Positions 1-7,730 of a DNA stretch of 24,372 bases are shown piece by piece. Below the pieces are notes generated by a model. That model worked only from the letters and a program-made list of their open reading frames with translations. It was not told the DNA's origin and made no database searches. The translations under genes and the position numbers were made by a program. The DNA lies in assembly GCA_009787675.1 (NCBI GenBank), contig WQSU01000007.1, positions 1-24,372 of the forward strand, in the 5' to 3' direction. Position 1 is the stretch's first letter. Each line of letters opens with the position of its first letter. Origin of the DNA: Lentimicrobiaceae bacterium. GTDB taxonomy: Bacteria; Bacteroidota; Bacteroidia; Bacteroidales; WCHB1-69.

Positions 1-179
1 GACCGCCAACGAGGAGTTGGTGGATCTGTGCGATTAGCTGCAGACCTCGAACCTTGCGAGCGATGCAATGGGAAATGTTGGCTGTTAATTTCACGTAGTT
101 TTGCGGAAGAATCTACCATTGCATTGGCTTCTGCTACATTGGCAGTAGAACGTTCTTGTGTGTTGTGTGCTGTTTCCAT
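1..179 (-). CDS. Unknown protein, N-terminal fragment cut by window edge
   Basis: An open frame runs leftward from an ATG at 179-177 and is still open at base 1, giving 59 residues beginning METAHNTQERSTANVAEA. It is polar, with no membrane segment or motif I recognise. The start context (GCTGTTTCCATGATTTTA read on the plus strand) is shared almost exactly with the start of the small gene at 18133-18453, whose product begins METATNT. No promoter box is clear upstream. It could be a real gene entering from the left or a chance frame; no function is proposed. Confidence 0.4.
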   Translation of the reverse strand, partial: METAHNTQERSTANVAEANAMVDSSAKLREINSQHFPLHRSQGSRSAANRTDPPTPRWR

Positions 180-790
180 GATTTTATTTTTTTATGGTTT
201 ATTTTTTTATGATTTTGCCCTTTTTCAGAATACAGAAATATCAAAAAAAAAAGGATATAGCAACACACTTTTTTGATATATTTCACAACTCCTAATCGCC
301 TACTGTTGTAAGGAAACGCTATTTTTTATAGCAAATGTGTGTTTCTTTTGGCTGCATATATTTTTTTTCTTAAATTTAGACTCTGTAACAGCCTCTTTAT
401 GAAAGCTCCCTGCAAAGCATTCAAATACAGACATTTATTGAGTGAGAAAACACAGGAAGTAACAAGTAAATTTGTGGTACAAAATGGCTGTTAAGACAGA
501 AAACAAAGGTGTTTCGGTGTGTAGGAGGGACATAAAAGGTATCGCAAATGACAAATCTTGTCTGTACAATTGTCTTAACACGCTGTTTGTCAGGAAAATA
601 TCTGGCACTTAGTGCTTGTTTCTGGATAGGACGTTTTTTCTATGTTTGTTAAAGGCAGACAGCAATACTATTTGGCAAAATGGCATATAATAAATTAAAA
701 AACAGCAATTTCAAAAAAATAAAATATAAAAAAATATACAGAAAATATATGATGCAACAAGTCATATAAATGAAAAAATTTAATAAAAAT
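180..790. other. Gene-poor AT-rich stretch
   Basis: About 610 bp without a convincing gene on either strand. It contains an 11-bp perfect inverted repeat (238-248 with 269-279, ATATCAAAAAA / TTTTTTGATAT) that could be an operator or weak terminator. A 42-codon frame at 484-612 (starts MAVKTENKGVSVCRRD) has no promoter or recognisable homology. Otherwise I see nothing. Confidence 0.5.
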
Positions 791-821
791 TTTGTCAAAA
801 GATTTTTTTTTATTATCTTTG
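791..821 (+). promoter_or_regulatory. Bacteroidota-type promoter of the NACHT gene
   Basis: TTTG at 791-794 and TATCTTTG at 814-821 are separated by 19 bp, matching the Bacteroidota -33/-7 consensus. Transcription would begin near 828, giving a leader of about 20 nt to the ATG at 850. This rules out the upstream in-frame TTG at 832 as the start. Confidence 0.75.
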
Positions 822-849
822 TGTCCATAAATTGTTATTACATTGCCAC

Positions 850-3800
850 ATGAAAGGAAAAAAGAATCAAAATTCAAACGATCGGGAGTATCTCCTTTCT
901 GTTGTGAAAGTCCATGAGCCAAATATTGGAAAAGAATCAGGCGCTGCAGACATCATTATCAAATATGTGAAAACGGTTCAAAATGCGTTGAATATAGATT
1001 TGACCGATCAATATCAAATAAAACCTAATTCATTTACACAACAAGAAAAAACAAGTGCAAAAACAAAACTAAGAGAGAAATATACCCATGCAGAACACCT
1101 TTTTTCCTATTTTGAAGTGTCCACAAATAGTGCAACATGGACCCAGTTTAATCAGAAAATGCCTCAACAAAGGCGAAACATACTAGAAGATTTTAGAATG
1201 CATGGTTCCTACACAGCCCTGTTAAATTCTTATGAAAAAAACAATACCAAAGCACAAAGTACTCAAACTATCGAAGAGGTTGCCAAAGAATCACAGATCC
1301 GTTTAAAGATAGACCACGACCAACCAATCCCCGTGAAAATAGAGGATCCTATAAAGGTAGAATTAACAAACCTTGCACCGCCACCACAAGTAAATGTGAA
1401 TCAGCAGGTAAACGTGGAAGCACCAAAAATTCTGCAACAGCAACAAATAAATGTACAACCACAGATAAATGTAGAAGCCCCGAAAATAGAAGTAAATCCA
1501 CAAATACACCAGCAAGTACATGTGCAACCTCAAGTAGATATACACGTACAAATCCAACCACCAACTCCCGAACCGGTGAAGGAACCACAAGCAGGTGTAG
1601 GGCTACGAATAGATATAGAGCAATACTCAAAATCAACCTGTGAAAAATTTCTGCAAATCAATGCCAAAAAATATAGGAGAGACTGTTTTGCAGGAAGAGA
1701 AGAATTTACCTTAAAATATAACAACTTCACAACCCAAGACAAGCACAATTTTTTTCTCATATTAGGCGAATCGGGTATCGGCAAAACAAATTTCATTTGT
1801 AATATTGTTGAGAAAGAAATCTCTAACAATAGTTTAGTTTTTTCGTATGATAGTAGTGGGCTTTCCAAGGAGTCCATCAAAGGAATAGCAAGTCTTTTGC
1901 CAACAATTCAAAAAGGTATTGAAAAAAGCCCAGAGAAAAAAATTGTCTTTCTGTTCGATGCGATTAACGAGGCTACGAACTATTGTTCGCCAGACGAATC
2001 CGACGAATCGGTACCATACCTCGAACTCTTGAAAGATATTGATACTACCATTTCAAAAAACTACCCCGACTTTAAGGTCATTATATCTTGCCGTCTGTTC
2101 TCTTGGGACGATGTTCTGAAGGATAAAATATCAAGATTTTCGTTTAAATATGACAGTAAAGAAACTTTCGTAGAGCTGAGAGAGTTTACGGAACACGAAT
2201 TCAAAAGTGTATATCCTCTATATAAAGCCAAACATAACTTACAAACAGAAATTGAAGAAATAAATACACTAGCCTATGCGACTTTACGCAAGGAATTGTT
2301 AAACCCTCTACAACTGAGGTGGGTAGCAGATGTTTATGAAAATCAGGTATTGCCCCAAACAGCGGACGAGCTCAATTATGAGCATCTGTGCCGAAAAAAA
2401 ATTAAACAATTGGAAAAAACAGATAGGACTGTAAAAGAACTTATACATCGCATTTCTAGACATCTAATAAGCAGAAAAGCCCATGTTTTAAACGATAGTG
2501 ATCTGTTCTATGATGAAAATCTTAAGGATACAAATCTAAAGCGAATACTGGAGCTTTTTAAAGTCAAGGTGTCTTCTGAATACACCACCGCAGGCAGACT
2601 TCTTATCGATGCAAACTTTCTAAAAAAAGTTGATAATGGATTCCGATTTGAATTCGATCGTATTCAAGAGGCAATGTTCGCACATGTTTTTGTAGACGAC
2701 ATGTCAAGAGAAAGATATACTAATGAACTTATTCCCGTTCATGAATTTATGAGTGTGTACAACAGCATGGAGCACGATGTCGTGTATAACAATTTCCTGC
2801 GAGATGCCCTGATAAAGGATTTCAAGCAGAAAAGGGAAAAATACACATCAATCTGGGAGTTAGCAGTAACAGACGACCCAAACATGCAAAAACTTGCATA
2901 CCACACCTTGTCCAAATTAATGCACAAACACTATAACGCTGTATATGAAATCATAGATGAAATTATTGATCACGAAGCCTTTCTTGGATTTGCATCTAAA
3001 ACAACTATGGAATTAATAACCGACCTCTTTATTCCAAGTGTTTACGAACAATCCGTAGGCAATGCTAACCAACCCGTTACCCTTCTTCAAAAAATCATGC
3101 TTAATGCAGGCAAGAACAAGGAGATAACAAACCGATTGAGCCTAAACACATACGTTATCACAAGGAGAAACAAAGAAAGGGCAGACGAGATCATCAAGGA
3201 ATTGTTTAAGTATGCTCTTGAAAGCGAGCAATTAAGCATAGAATATCTTTTTCAGTTAGGCACATTATCGTTGGTTCTGTCAATTGACATTTTAACCCAA
3301 TCAACGGAGGCAGACAAAGAAAAAAACTTGGAGTTTGTTCGAAAAAACATTCTAAACAACTGGAAGACATTAGCAAATAGGATGTTTTCAACAAAGAAAA
3401 CCGAAGCAAAAAAACTGAAAATAACGGGACCCGGACCTAAATTGTTATGGTCTATATTTAACAGGATTCCTTTGTTCATCAGAAATAAAATTTTAAAATT
3501 TGTCATCAAAGTTGGTTTGTTGAAATTTGGTCATGTACAAGGTGATTATGTGAATAATCTCGCAGAATTTAAGCGATTTTGGAAAGATATTCCAAAAAAA
3601 GATTCAAAAGGGGCTTGGTCGCAAAAAGACTACAGCTATCTAACATCATACTTAGACCCACAAAAGGGAGATATTCAGGAACAAAAAAAGGTAATACTTG
3701 AGGGGTACAAATTAAATAATGCATTCTCCTACTTTTTGCTTGAGCGGGTTCTTATCGTTCAGGGCATTTCGAACTGGAACAATGTATCAGTCATAATAGA

Positions 3801-4650
3801 AGACATCTTGAATTTAGAGGAATTGACCGATTATAACAAAATGTCTGTAGCATACGTTTTGTTTCATATTATCGAAAAATCCGAAAAATTTAGTAAACAG
3901 GCGTTTCAGAACCTATCAAAAATTACAAAAGACTGGATATCTTCAACTAAAGGCAGTTTTTCAATCATCACACATGGAGAACATGGAAAGAAATATAAAC
4001 AGTTTGTTCTAAATTGGTATCTCGTGGCTTATTTTAAATGGCATGATTACCGAGACATTGATTGGAAGGATGTTGCATCAGTTGAGCAAAAACTCCCTGT
4101 ATTTGTACAATTGGTAAATGAAGCACTAACCAATCATGATAAGGATTTATTGTTCTGTATTATTGAAAATATCTGTAAAGTAGCAACAGATTTCGGATAT
4201 ACCGATACTCGTTACATAGAAGTAGCAACTCGTTTGTTCGATTTTGTTGTGAATAGTATTGATACGGATGATAGGCTATCTCTTTTTAAGTCTGCTTCTG
4301 ACGAGAAGGATTTACCAGACTTCATGTGTGAAACGCTAAATACTATGCAAAGCTATTTTCCTGTAGAAGTTAAAGGGTATTTAGATGCAGACCTTAATTT
4401 CAGCAACTCGATATTAGCTCAAAGAATAATAGAAAAAATGCGATTAGCCGATTCCGTTTCGGAAACTTTGGGCGATTTGCTTACGCACAGAACCGGAAAT
4501 TTTATTGTATGGGTGTGTAGGGATTTTCCTGCTGGTCGCAATTTGTTAATGGACTTATTAAAAAATGCCGAGAATGTCAATAATCAAAGGCAATGGGCGT
4601 TTAAAACCGCTGAAAAGTGTATGTTAAAATTAACCGGAATAAAACTATAA
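850..4650 (+). CDS. Large STAND/NACHT-type P-loop NTPase, possible Avs-like defence protein
   Basis: A 1266-residue cytoplasmic protein. Residues 1-175 are a mostly helical region I do not recognise. Residues about 177-247 are a low-complexity segment of alternating Q-V/I-N/H-V units (QVNV, QINV, QVHV) with prolines. Then comes an NTPase: Walker A GESGIGKT at 306-313, Walker B FLFDAINE at about 367-374 with the acidic tail typical of NACHT/STAND proteins, and a sensor-1-like strand VIISCR at 410-415. The remaining ~800 residues are helical and leucine-rich, like a superhelical sensor domain. Established: STAND ATPases with an N-terminal effector and a C-terminal repeat sensor include the antiviral Avs proteins. 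Inference: this could be one, but no known effector nuclease or protease is visible. The start is ATG 850, just after the promoter. The phosphodiesterase gene follows 30 bp downstream, perhaps co-transcribed. Confidence 0.75.
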   Translation: MKGKKNQNSNDREYLLSVVKVHEPNIGKESGAADIIIKYVKTVQNALNIDLTDQYQIKPNSFTQQEKTSAKTKLREKYTHAEHLFSYFEVSTNSATWTQFNQKMPQQRRNILEDFRMHGSYTALLNSYEKNNTKAQSTQTIEEVAKESQIRLKIDHDQPIPVKIEDPIKVELTNLAPPPQVNVNQQVNVEAPKILQQQQINVQPQINVEAPKIEVNPQIHQQVHVQPQVDIHVQIQPPTPEPVKEPQAGVGLRIDIEQYSKSTCEKFLQINAKKYRRDCFAGREEFTLKYNNFTTQDKHNFFLILGESGIGKTNFICNIVEKEISNNSLVFSYDSSGLSKESIKGIASLLPTIQKGIEKSPEKKIVFLFDAINEATNYCSPDESDESVPYLELLKDIDTTISKNYPDFKVIISCRLFSWDDVLKDKISRFSFKYDSKETFVELREFTEHEFKSVYPLYKAKHNLQTEIEEINTLAYATLRKELLNPLQLRWVADVYENQVLPQTADELNYEHLCRKKIKQLEKTDRTVKELIHRISRHLISRKAHVLNDSDLFYDENLKDTNLKRILELFKVKVSSEYTTAGRLLIDANFLKKVDNGFRFEFDRIQEAMFAHVFVDDMSRERYTNELIPVHEFMSVYNSMEHDVVYNNFLRDALIKDFKQKREKYTSIWELAVTDDPNMQKLAYHTLSKLMHKHYNAVYEIIDEIIDHEAFLGFASKTTMELITDLFIPSVYEQSVGNANQPVTLLQKIMLNAGKNKEITNRLSLNTYVITRRNKERADEIIKELFKYALESEQLSIEYLFQLGTLSLVLSIDILTQSTEADKEKNLEFVRKNILNNWKTLANRMFSTKKTEAKKLKITGPGPKLLWSIFNRIPLFIRNKILKFVIKVGLLKFGHVQGDYVNNLAEFKRFWKDIPKKDSKGAWSQKDYSYLTSYLDPQKGDIQEQKKVILEGYKLNNAFSYFLLERVLIVQGISNWNNVSVIIEDILNLEELTDYNKMSVAYVLFHIIEKSEKFSKQAFQNLSKITKDWISSTKGSFSIITHGEHGKKYKQFVLNWYLVAYFKWHDYRDIDWKDVASVEQKLPVFVQLVNEALTNHDKDLLFCIIENICKVATDFGYTDTRYIEVATRLFDFVVNSIDTDDRLSLFKSASDEKDLPDFMCETLNTMQSYFPVEVKGYLDADLNFSNSILAQRIIEKMRLADSVSETLGDLLTHRTGNFIVWVCRDFPAGRNLLMDLLKNAENVNNQRQWAFKTAEKCMLKLTGIKL

Positions 4651-4680
4651 AAACGATGTTAAAAATAAAAATCAACACAA

Positions 4681-5493
4681 ATGAAAAAAAATGTAGCATT
4701 AATGATTCTTGGTCTATTTATGATTAGTTGTTCAATTCAAAACGAGATTAGTGATAATATCACTGTTACCGGACATCGTGGGGCGGCCTCTCATGCACCA
4801 GAAAACACAATTGCAAGTGTTAAGAAAGCACTCGAATTAAACGTTGACAGAGTAGAGTTTGATGTGCAACGCACCAAAGATTCAGTCATTGTCCTTTCTC
4901 ATGATGTTACCGTAGACAGAACTACAAGTGGAAGAGGAAGAATTATTGATATGACGTACGAAGAAATTCAGAAACTCGAGATTATAGACAACGAGGGTAA
5001 TGTCCATAGAATCCCTACACTTGAACAAGTTATACAAACCGTAAACGGGAAGGCAGTAATGTTGATTGAGATCAAAAAAGGAAGTGATTTTTATCCGGAC
5101 ATCGAGAGACAGGTGATAGACTTATTGCGTAAATACAACGCCATAGAATGGAGTATAATTCAGTCTTTTCACGATAACATACTGTATGAAGTCCGTAGGC
5201 AAGATCAAGACATAGAGCTTCATAAATTGTTTTTGGGAAGAATCCCTTTTACCAACATCATTTTTAGTCCAAGGTTTTCAAATCTAAACAATCCTTTATA
5301 CGAGACAGTGTCTGAATTTAGTGGCAATCATAGATTTATGGGAAGAGCCCTAATAAGAAGAATCCAAGAAAAAGGGAAAAAGGTCAACGTGTGGACACTT
5401 GACAATGCAAGGAGAACGCAAAGAATGATTGATAGAGGGGTTAATGGTATCATTACCGGCAATCCTAAGTTGGTTGCAACTCAAGGAGAATAA
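4681..5493 (+). CDS. Glycerophosphodiester phosphodiesterase family lipoprotein
   Basis: A 270-residue GDPD-family enzyme, which hydrolyses glycerophosphodiesters to glycerol-3-phosphate and an alcohol. The N-terminus (MKKNVALMILGLFMISC) is a signal peptide ending in a lipobox-like MIS-C17; Met at -3 is unusual, so lipoprotein anchoring is likely but not certain. Family residues follow: HRG at 32-34 and E41 (APENT), E59 and D61 (VEFDV), H74-D75 (LSHD), a metal-site strand MLIEIKKG, and the C-terminal VNVWTLDN and GVNGIITGNP motifs. Length is normal for the family. It lies 30 bp after the NTPase gene on the same strand, but its cell-surface location argues for a separate job in phospholipid or teichoate-like substrate turnover. 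It converges on ftsZ with no clear terminator in the short gap. Confidence 0.9.
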   Translation: MKKNVALMILGLFMISCSIQNEISDNITVTGHRGAASHAPENTIASVKKALELNVDRVEFDVQRTKDSVIVLSHDVTVDRTTSGRGRIIDMTYEEIQKLEIIDNEGNVHRIPTLEQVIQTVNGKAVMLIEIKKGSDFYPDIERQVIDLLRKYNAIEWSIIQSFHDNILYEVRRQDQDIELHKLFLGRIPFTNIIFSPRFSNLNNPLYETVSEFSGNHRFMGRALIRRIQEKGKKVNVWTLDNARRTQRMIDRGVNGIITGNPKLVATQGE

Positions 5494-5548
5494 AATAAAC
5501 ATTATTTACTCTCTCGTACAATTCACTGGCATTACGGATTAACTAACT

Positions 5549-6763
5549 TCACATTACGACGCTCATAAGCAGGGACTCTTTCGAGTTCTTCCAAACCTTC
5601 GAAGATTTAACCTTTGCATTTAATTCGCGGAGATGATTAATCCGCTCTTCACTTTGTTCATTTATTTGCTGAATGTTTTGATTTGAAGTAGAATCTACTT
5701 CATCTTTATTTTCACCGCCCGCAGAAAACGGACCATTATCACTCTCGACATAAAGATCGTTTTTTGGTATAGGAAAAGGATTCGTTTCTGAAAACCCGGT
5801 TGCAACGAATGTTATGGCTATTTTTTCTCCAAGTGTATTATTGTTTCCGGCTCCCCAAATTATATTAACACTGCTACCGGTTGCTTCCTTAACAAATTTT
5901 GTAATTTCTTCAAATTCGCTCATTGTCATTTCGTTTTCTTCAGACGAAGAGATATTCAGTAACACATTTTTCGCCCCTTCTGTGTTGCTATTACTGAGCA
6001 ATGGTGATTCGACAGCTTGTTTTATAGCGTTAATGGCTCGATCTTTGCCTTCCGCAATACCAAAGCCCATCAAAGCAACGCCACTGTTTTGCATAACGGT
6101 GTTTACATCACGAATATCTATTTGAACTGTAGAGTGAACCGTTACAATCTCTGCAATAGATTTTACTGCCGAGCTTAGTATCTCGTTTGCAAAAGCGAAG
6201 GCTTGAGTCATCTTGAATTCGCCATATTTTGTAAGATTGTCGTTGTCAACAATTATGATAGCATCCACATGTTTACGAAGTTCGGCAATACCGCCTAATG
6301 CTTGCTTCATCCGTTCAGACCCTTCGAAACTGAATGGAGTTGTAACAATGGCGACTACCAAAATGTTCTTTATTGCCTTATCTTTGATTTCCATTTCTTT
6401 TAAAATCCGTGCAATTACAGGAGACGCACCAGTTCCTGTTCCGCCACCCATTCCTGCTGTGATAAAAACCATTTGTGCGTTATTTTCAAGCATTTCTTTG
6501 ATTTCACCAGCCTTTTCAATGGCCTCCTTTTCAGCAACAGAAGGATCTCCACCAGCACCAAGACCTTCGCCCAATTGAATTTTATTTTGCACAGGGCTTG
6601 CATCCAACGCTGAAGCATCAGTATTGCAAACAAAGAAATCAACGCCATGAATTCCGCACTTATGCATATAGCTGACGGCGTTGCCTCCGCCCCCACCAAC
6701 GCCTATAACCTTGATGTTTGATGACTTATTAAGTGGCAAATCGAAATTTATCAAATCTTTCAT
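5549..6763 (-). CDS. ftsZ: Cell division protein FtsZ, conserved C-terminal tail frameshifted
   Basis: A 404-residue tubulin-like GTPase that polymerises into the division ring. The N-terminal IKVIGVGGGGGNAV strand, the GGGTGTG signature loop at 106-112 and the T7-loop acids D216 and D219 (QIDIRDV) are present, so GTP binding and hydrolysis look intact. The frame ends in KNSKESLLMSVVM. In the -1 frame the same DNA reads EGLEELERVPAYERRNVKL and stops at 5532-5534. That is the Bacteroidota FtsZ C-terminal peptide, which contacts FtsA and other tethers. One T missing from a T run around 5598-5612 would explain the break. No ftsA, ftsQ or mur genes are nearby, so it may be a second, unlinked copy. 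It converges with the phosphodiesterase gene. A -7 box lies about 78 bp upstream of the ATG. Confidence 0.9.
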   Translation of the reverse strand: MKDLINFDLPLNKSSNIKVIGVGGGGGNAVSYMHKCGIHGVDFFVCNTDASALDASPVQNKIQLGEGLGAGGDPSVAEKEAIEKAGEIKEMLENNAQMVFITAGMGGGTGTGASPVIARILKEMEIKDKAIKNILVVAIVTTPFSFEGSERMKQALGGIAELRKHVDAIIIVDNDNLTKYGEFKMTQAFAFANEILSSAVKSIAEIVTVHSTVQIDIRDVNTVMQNSGVALMGFGIAEGKDRAINAIKQAVESPLLSNSNTEGAKNVLLNISSSEENEMTMSEFEEITKFVKEATGSSVNIIWGAGNNNTLGEKIAITFVATGFSETNPFPIPKNDLYVESDNGPFSAGGENKDEVDSTSNQNIQQINEQSEERINHLRELNAKVKSSKVWKNSKESLLMSVVM

Positions 6764-6840
6764 TTATGTTCTTTTGTTTCTCCTGTTATGTGTAGTTTGT
6801 TTTGTCACGCCAATTATTCATATCCATCAAATTTGCAATG

Positions 6841-6848
6841 CAAAGATA
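6841..6848 (-). promoter_or_regulatory. -7 box of the ftsZ promoter
   Basis: TATCTTTG on the minus strand, followed by CA, about 78 bp before the ftsZ ATG. No good -33 TTTG is visible at the expected distance, so strength is uncertain. Confidence 0.5.
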
Positions 6849-6912
6849 AGATTTATTTTTGACATTTATCTCTTTGACGAGAGTCGTAGGCAAATTCTAT
6901 CAATCATCCATG

Positions 6913-6945
6913 AAAATCTTGGCTATGCAAAGTAGCCAAGATTTT
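6913..6945 (-). terminator. Hairpin terminator after the sigma-factor gene
   Basis: A perfect 13-bp stem (6913-6925 with 6933-6945, arm AAAATCTTGGCTA) and a 7-nt loop begin 11 bp beyond the stop of the minus-strand sigma gene. The A/T ends make it usable in either direction, isolating ftsZ from the sigma-factor gene. Confidence 0.75.
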
Positions 6946-6956
6946 CCCCATTCTTC

Positions 6957-7583
6957 CTAATTTTTTTCTCCCCTCTGCTTGGTATAGTTGTCAACGGCAC
7001 TAGGCTTTTTTTCCAACATTTCGGCGATTTCTTTTGATTTGTAACCGCTGTCTCGAAGTTTAAGGGAGAACAATTCATTATCAGAGAGCCCACTTAGTAA
7101 TATCGACTTATCAAATTTTAGACACAAGCGGATATCTTGACTGTATTTTTCCCGTCCGGTAGAATACCCTCTTGTTTTCGTTTCGATGTTATCAACTATC
7201 GGCACAGAAATATCTCTGCGTTTTCTGTGCTTGCTCCGCAAAAAGTCCTTTGCAGAATTAACCGCGATACGATAAATCCACGTTGACAGCTTTGATTTGC
7301 CTTGAAAATCATTGATGTTTTCAAAGACCTTGATAAATGTGTCTTGGGTTAGGTCATTAGCATCGTCTTGATCAAGCACCATTCGACGAATCAGGCGATA
7401 GGTTTTCCCATGCTCCTGTTGCTCAAGTTCTCGGTATGCAAGATTTTCGCCTCGCTTCAACCTATCAATGAAATCGATCTCTCCATTGTTGCGTGCTGGA
7501 ACAGATGGAGTGTTGATGGATTGTTTGCGTAGCCTATCGGCCTGAGGCTGACAGATTGTTACTTTTTGTGATTTTGCTTTCAT
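6957..7583 (-). CDS. ECF-type RNA polymerase sigma factor
   Basis: A 208-residue sigma-70 family factor of the extracytoplasmic-function group, directing RNA polymerase to a specific promoter set. After a basic ~45-residue N-terminal extension, region 2 is clear (ENLAYRELEQ, then DQDDANDLTQDTFIKVFENI and STWIYRIAVNSAKDFLR). A linker leads to region 4 (LSDNELFSLKLRDSGYKSKE, then IAEMLEKKPSAVDNY), a helix-turn-helix for the -35 element. I chose ATG 7583; a longer frame would need a TTG at 7628 with no support. The C-terminus after the region-4 helix is short. No anti-sigma gene is adjacent; neighbours are ftsZ downstream and the LRR gene upstream, each separated by a hairpin terminator. Its regulon cannot be inferred from this window. 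Confidence 0.85.
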   Translation of the reverse strand: MKAKSQKVTICQPQADRLRKQSINTPSVPARNNGEIDFIDRLKRGENLAYRELEQQEHGKTYRLIRRMVLDQDDANDLTQDTFIKVFENINDFQGKSKLSTWIYRIAVNSAKDFLRSKHRKRRDISVPIVDNIETKTRGYSTGREKYSQDIRLCLKFDKSILLSGLSDNELFSLKLRDSGYKSKEIAEMLEKKPSAVDNYTKQRGEKN

Positions 7584-7654
7584 ATTATTTGTTGATTTTT
7601 GTGATTTTCCAACTACAAAATTCGACAAAAAAATATGGGGTACAATGGGGGTGA

Positions 7655-7691
7655 TAAAAAAAACAAGGTGCTGTATATCAGCACCTTGTTT
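7655..7691 (-). terminator. Terminator of the AbiE/LRR operon
   Basis: A 13-bp perfect stem (7661-7673 with 7679-7691, containing AAGGTGCTG) and a 5-nt loop are followed on the minus strand by a run of T (7655-7663). It sits 40 bp past the stop of the LRR gene, as expected for a rho-independent terminator. Confidence 0.85.
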
Positions 7692-7730
7692 GAAAGTTTT
7701 GAAAAAATTTGGGTATGGGCAGGGAAACGA

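Noticed and set aside
484..612. 42-codon small gene in the 5' intergenic region
   Set aside because: No promoter box at the right distance and no recognisable product; too weak to call.
1378..1590. Repeated CAAGTAAATGT-like units as a possible CRISPR or iteron array
   Set aside because: Units are irregular and codon-phased, encoding QVNV/QINV in a long open frame; no spacers of constant size.
5814..6578. Plus-strand frames (103 and 121 codons) inside ftsZ
   Set aside because: They oppose well-conserved ftsZ coding sequence and are rich in residues typical of antisense frames.
6913..6957. Frameshifted extension of the sigma factor past its stop
   Set aside because: One base removed would give a REKKL-like end typical of sigma region 4, but that frame runs through the terminator hairpin, so the annotated stop is preferred.
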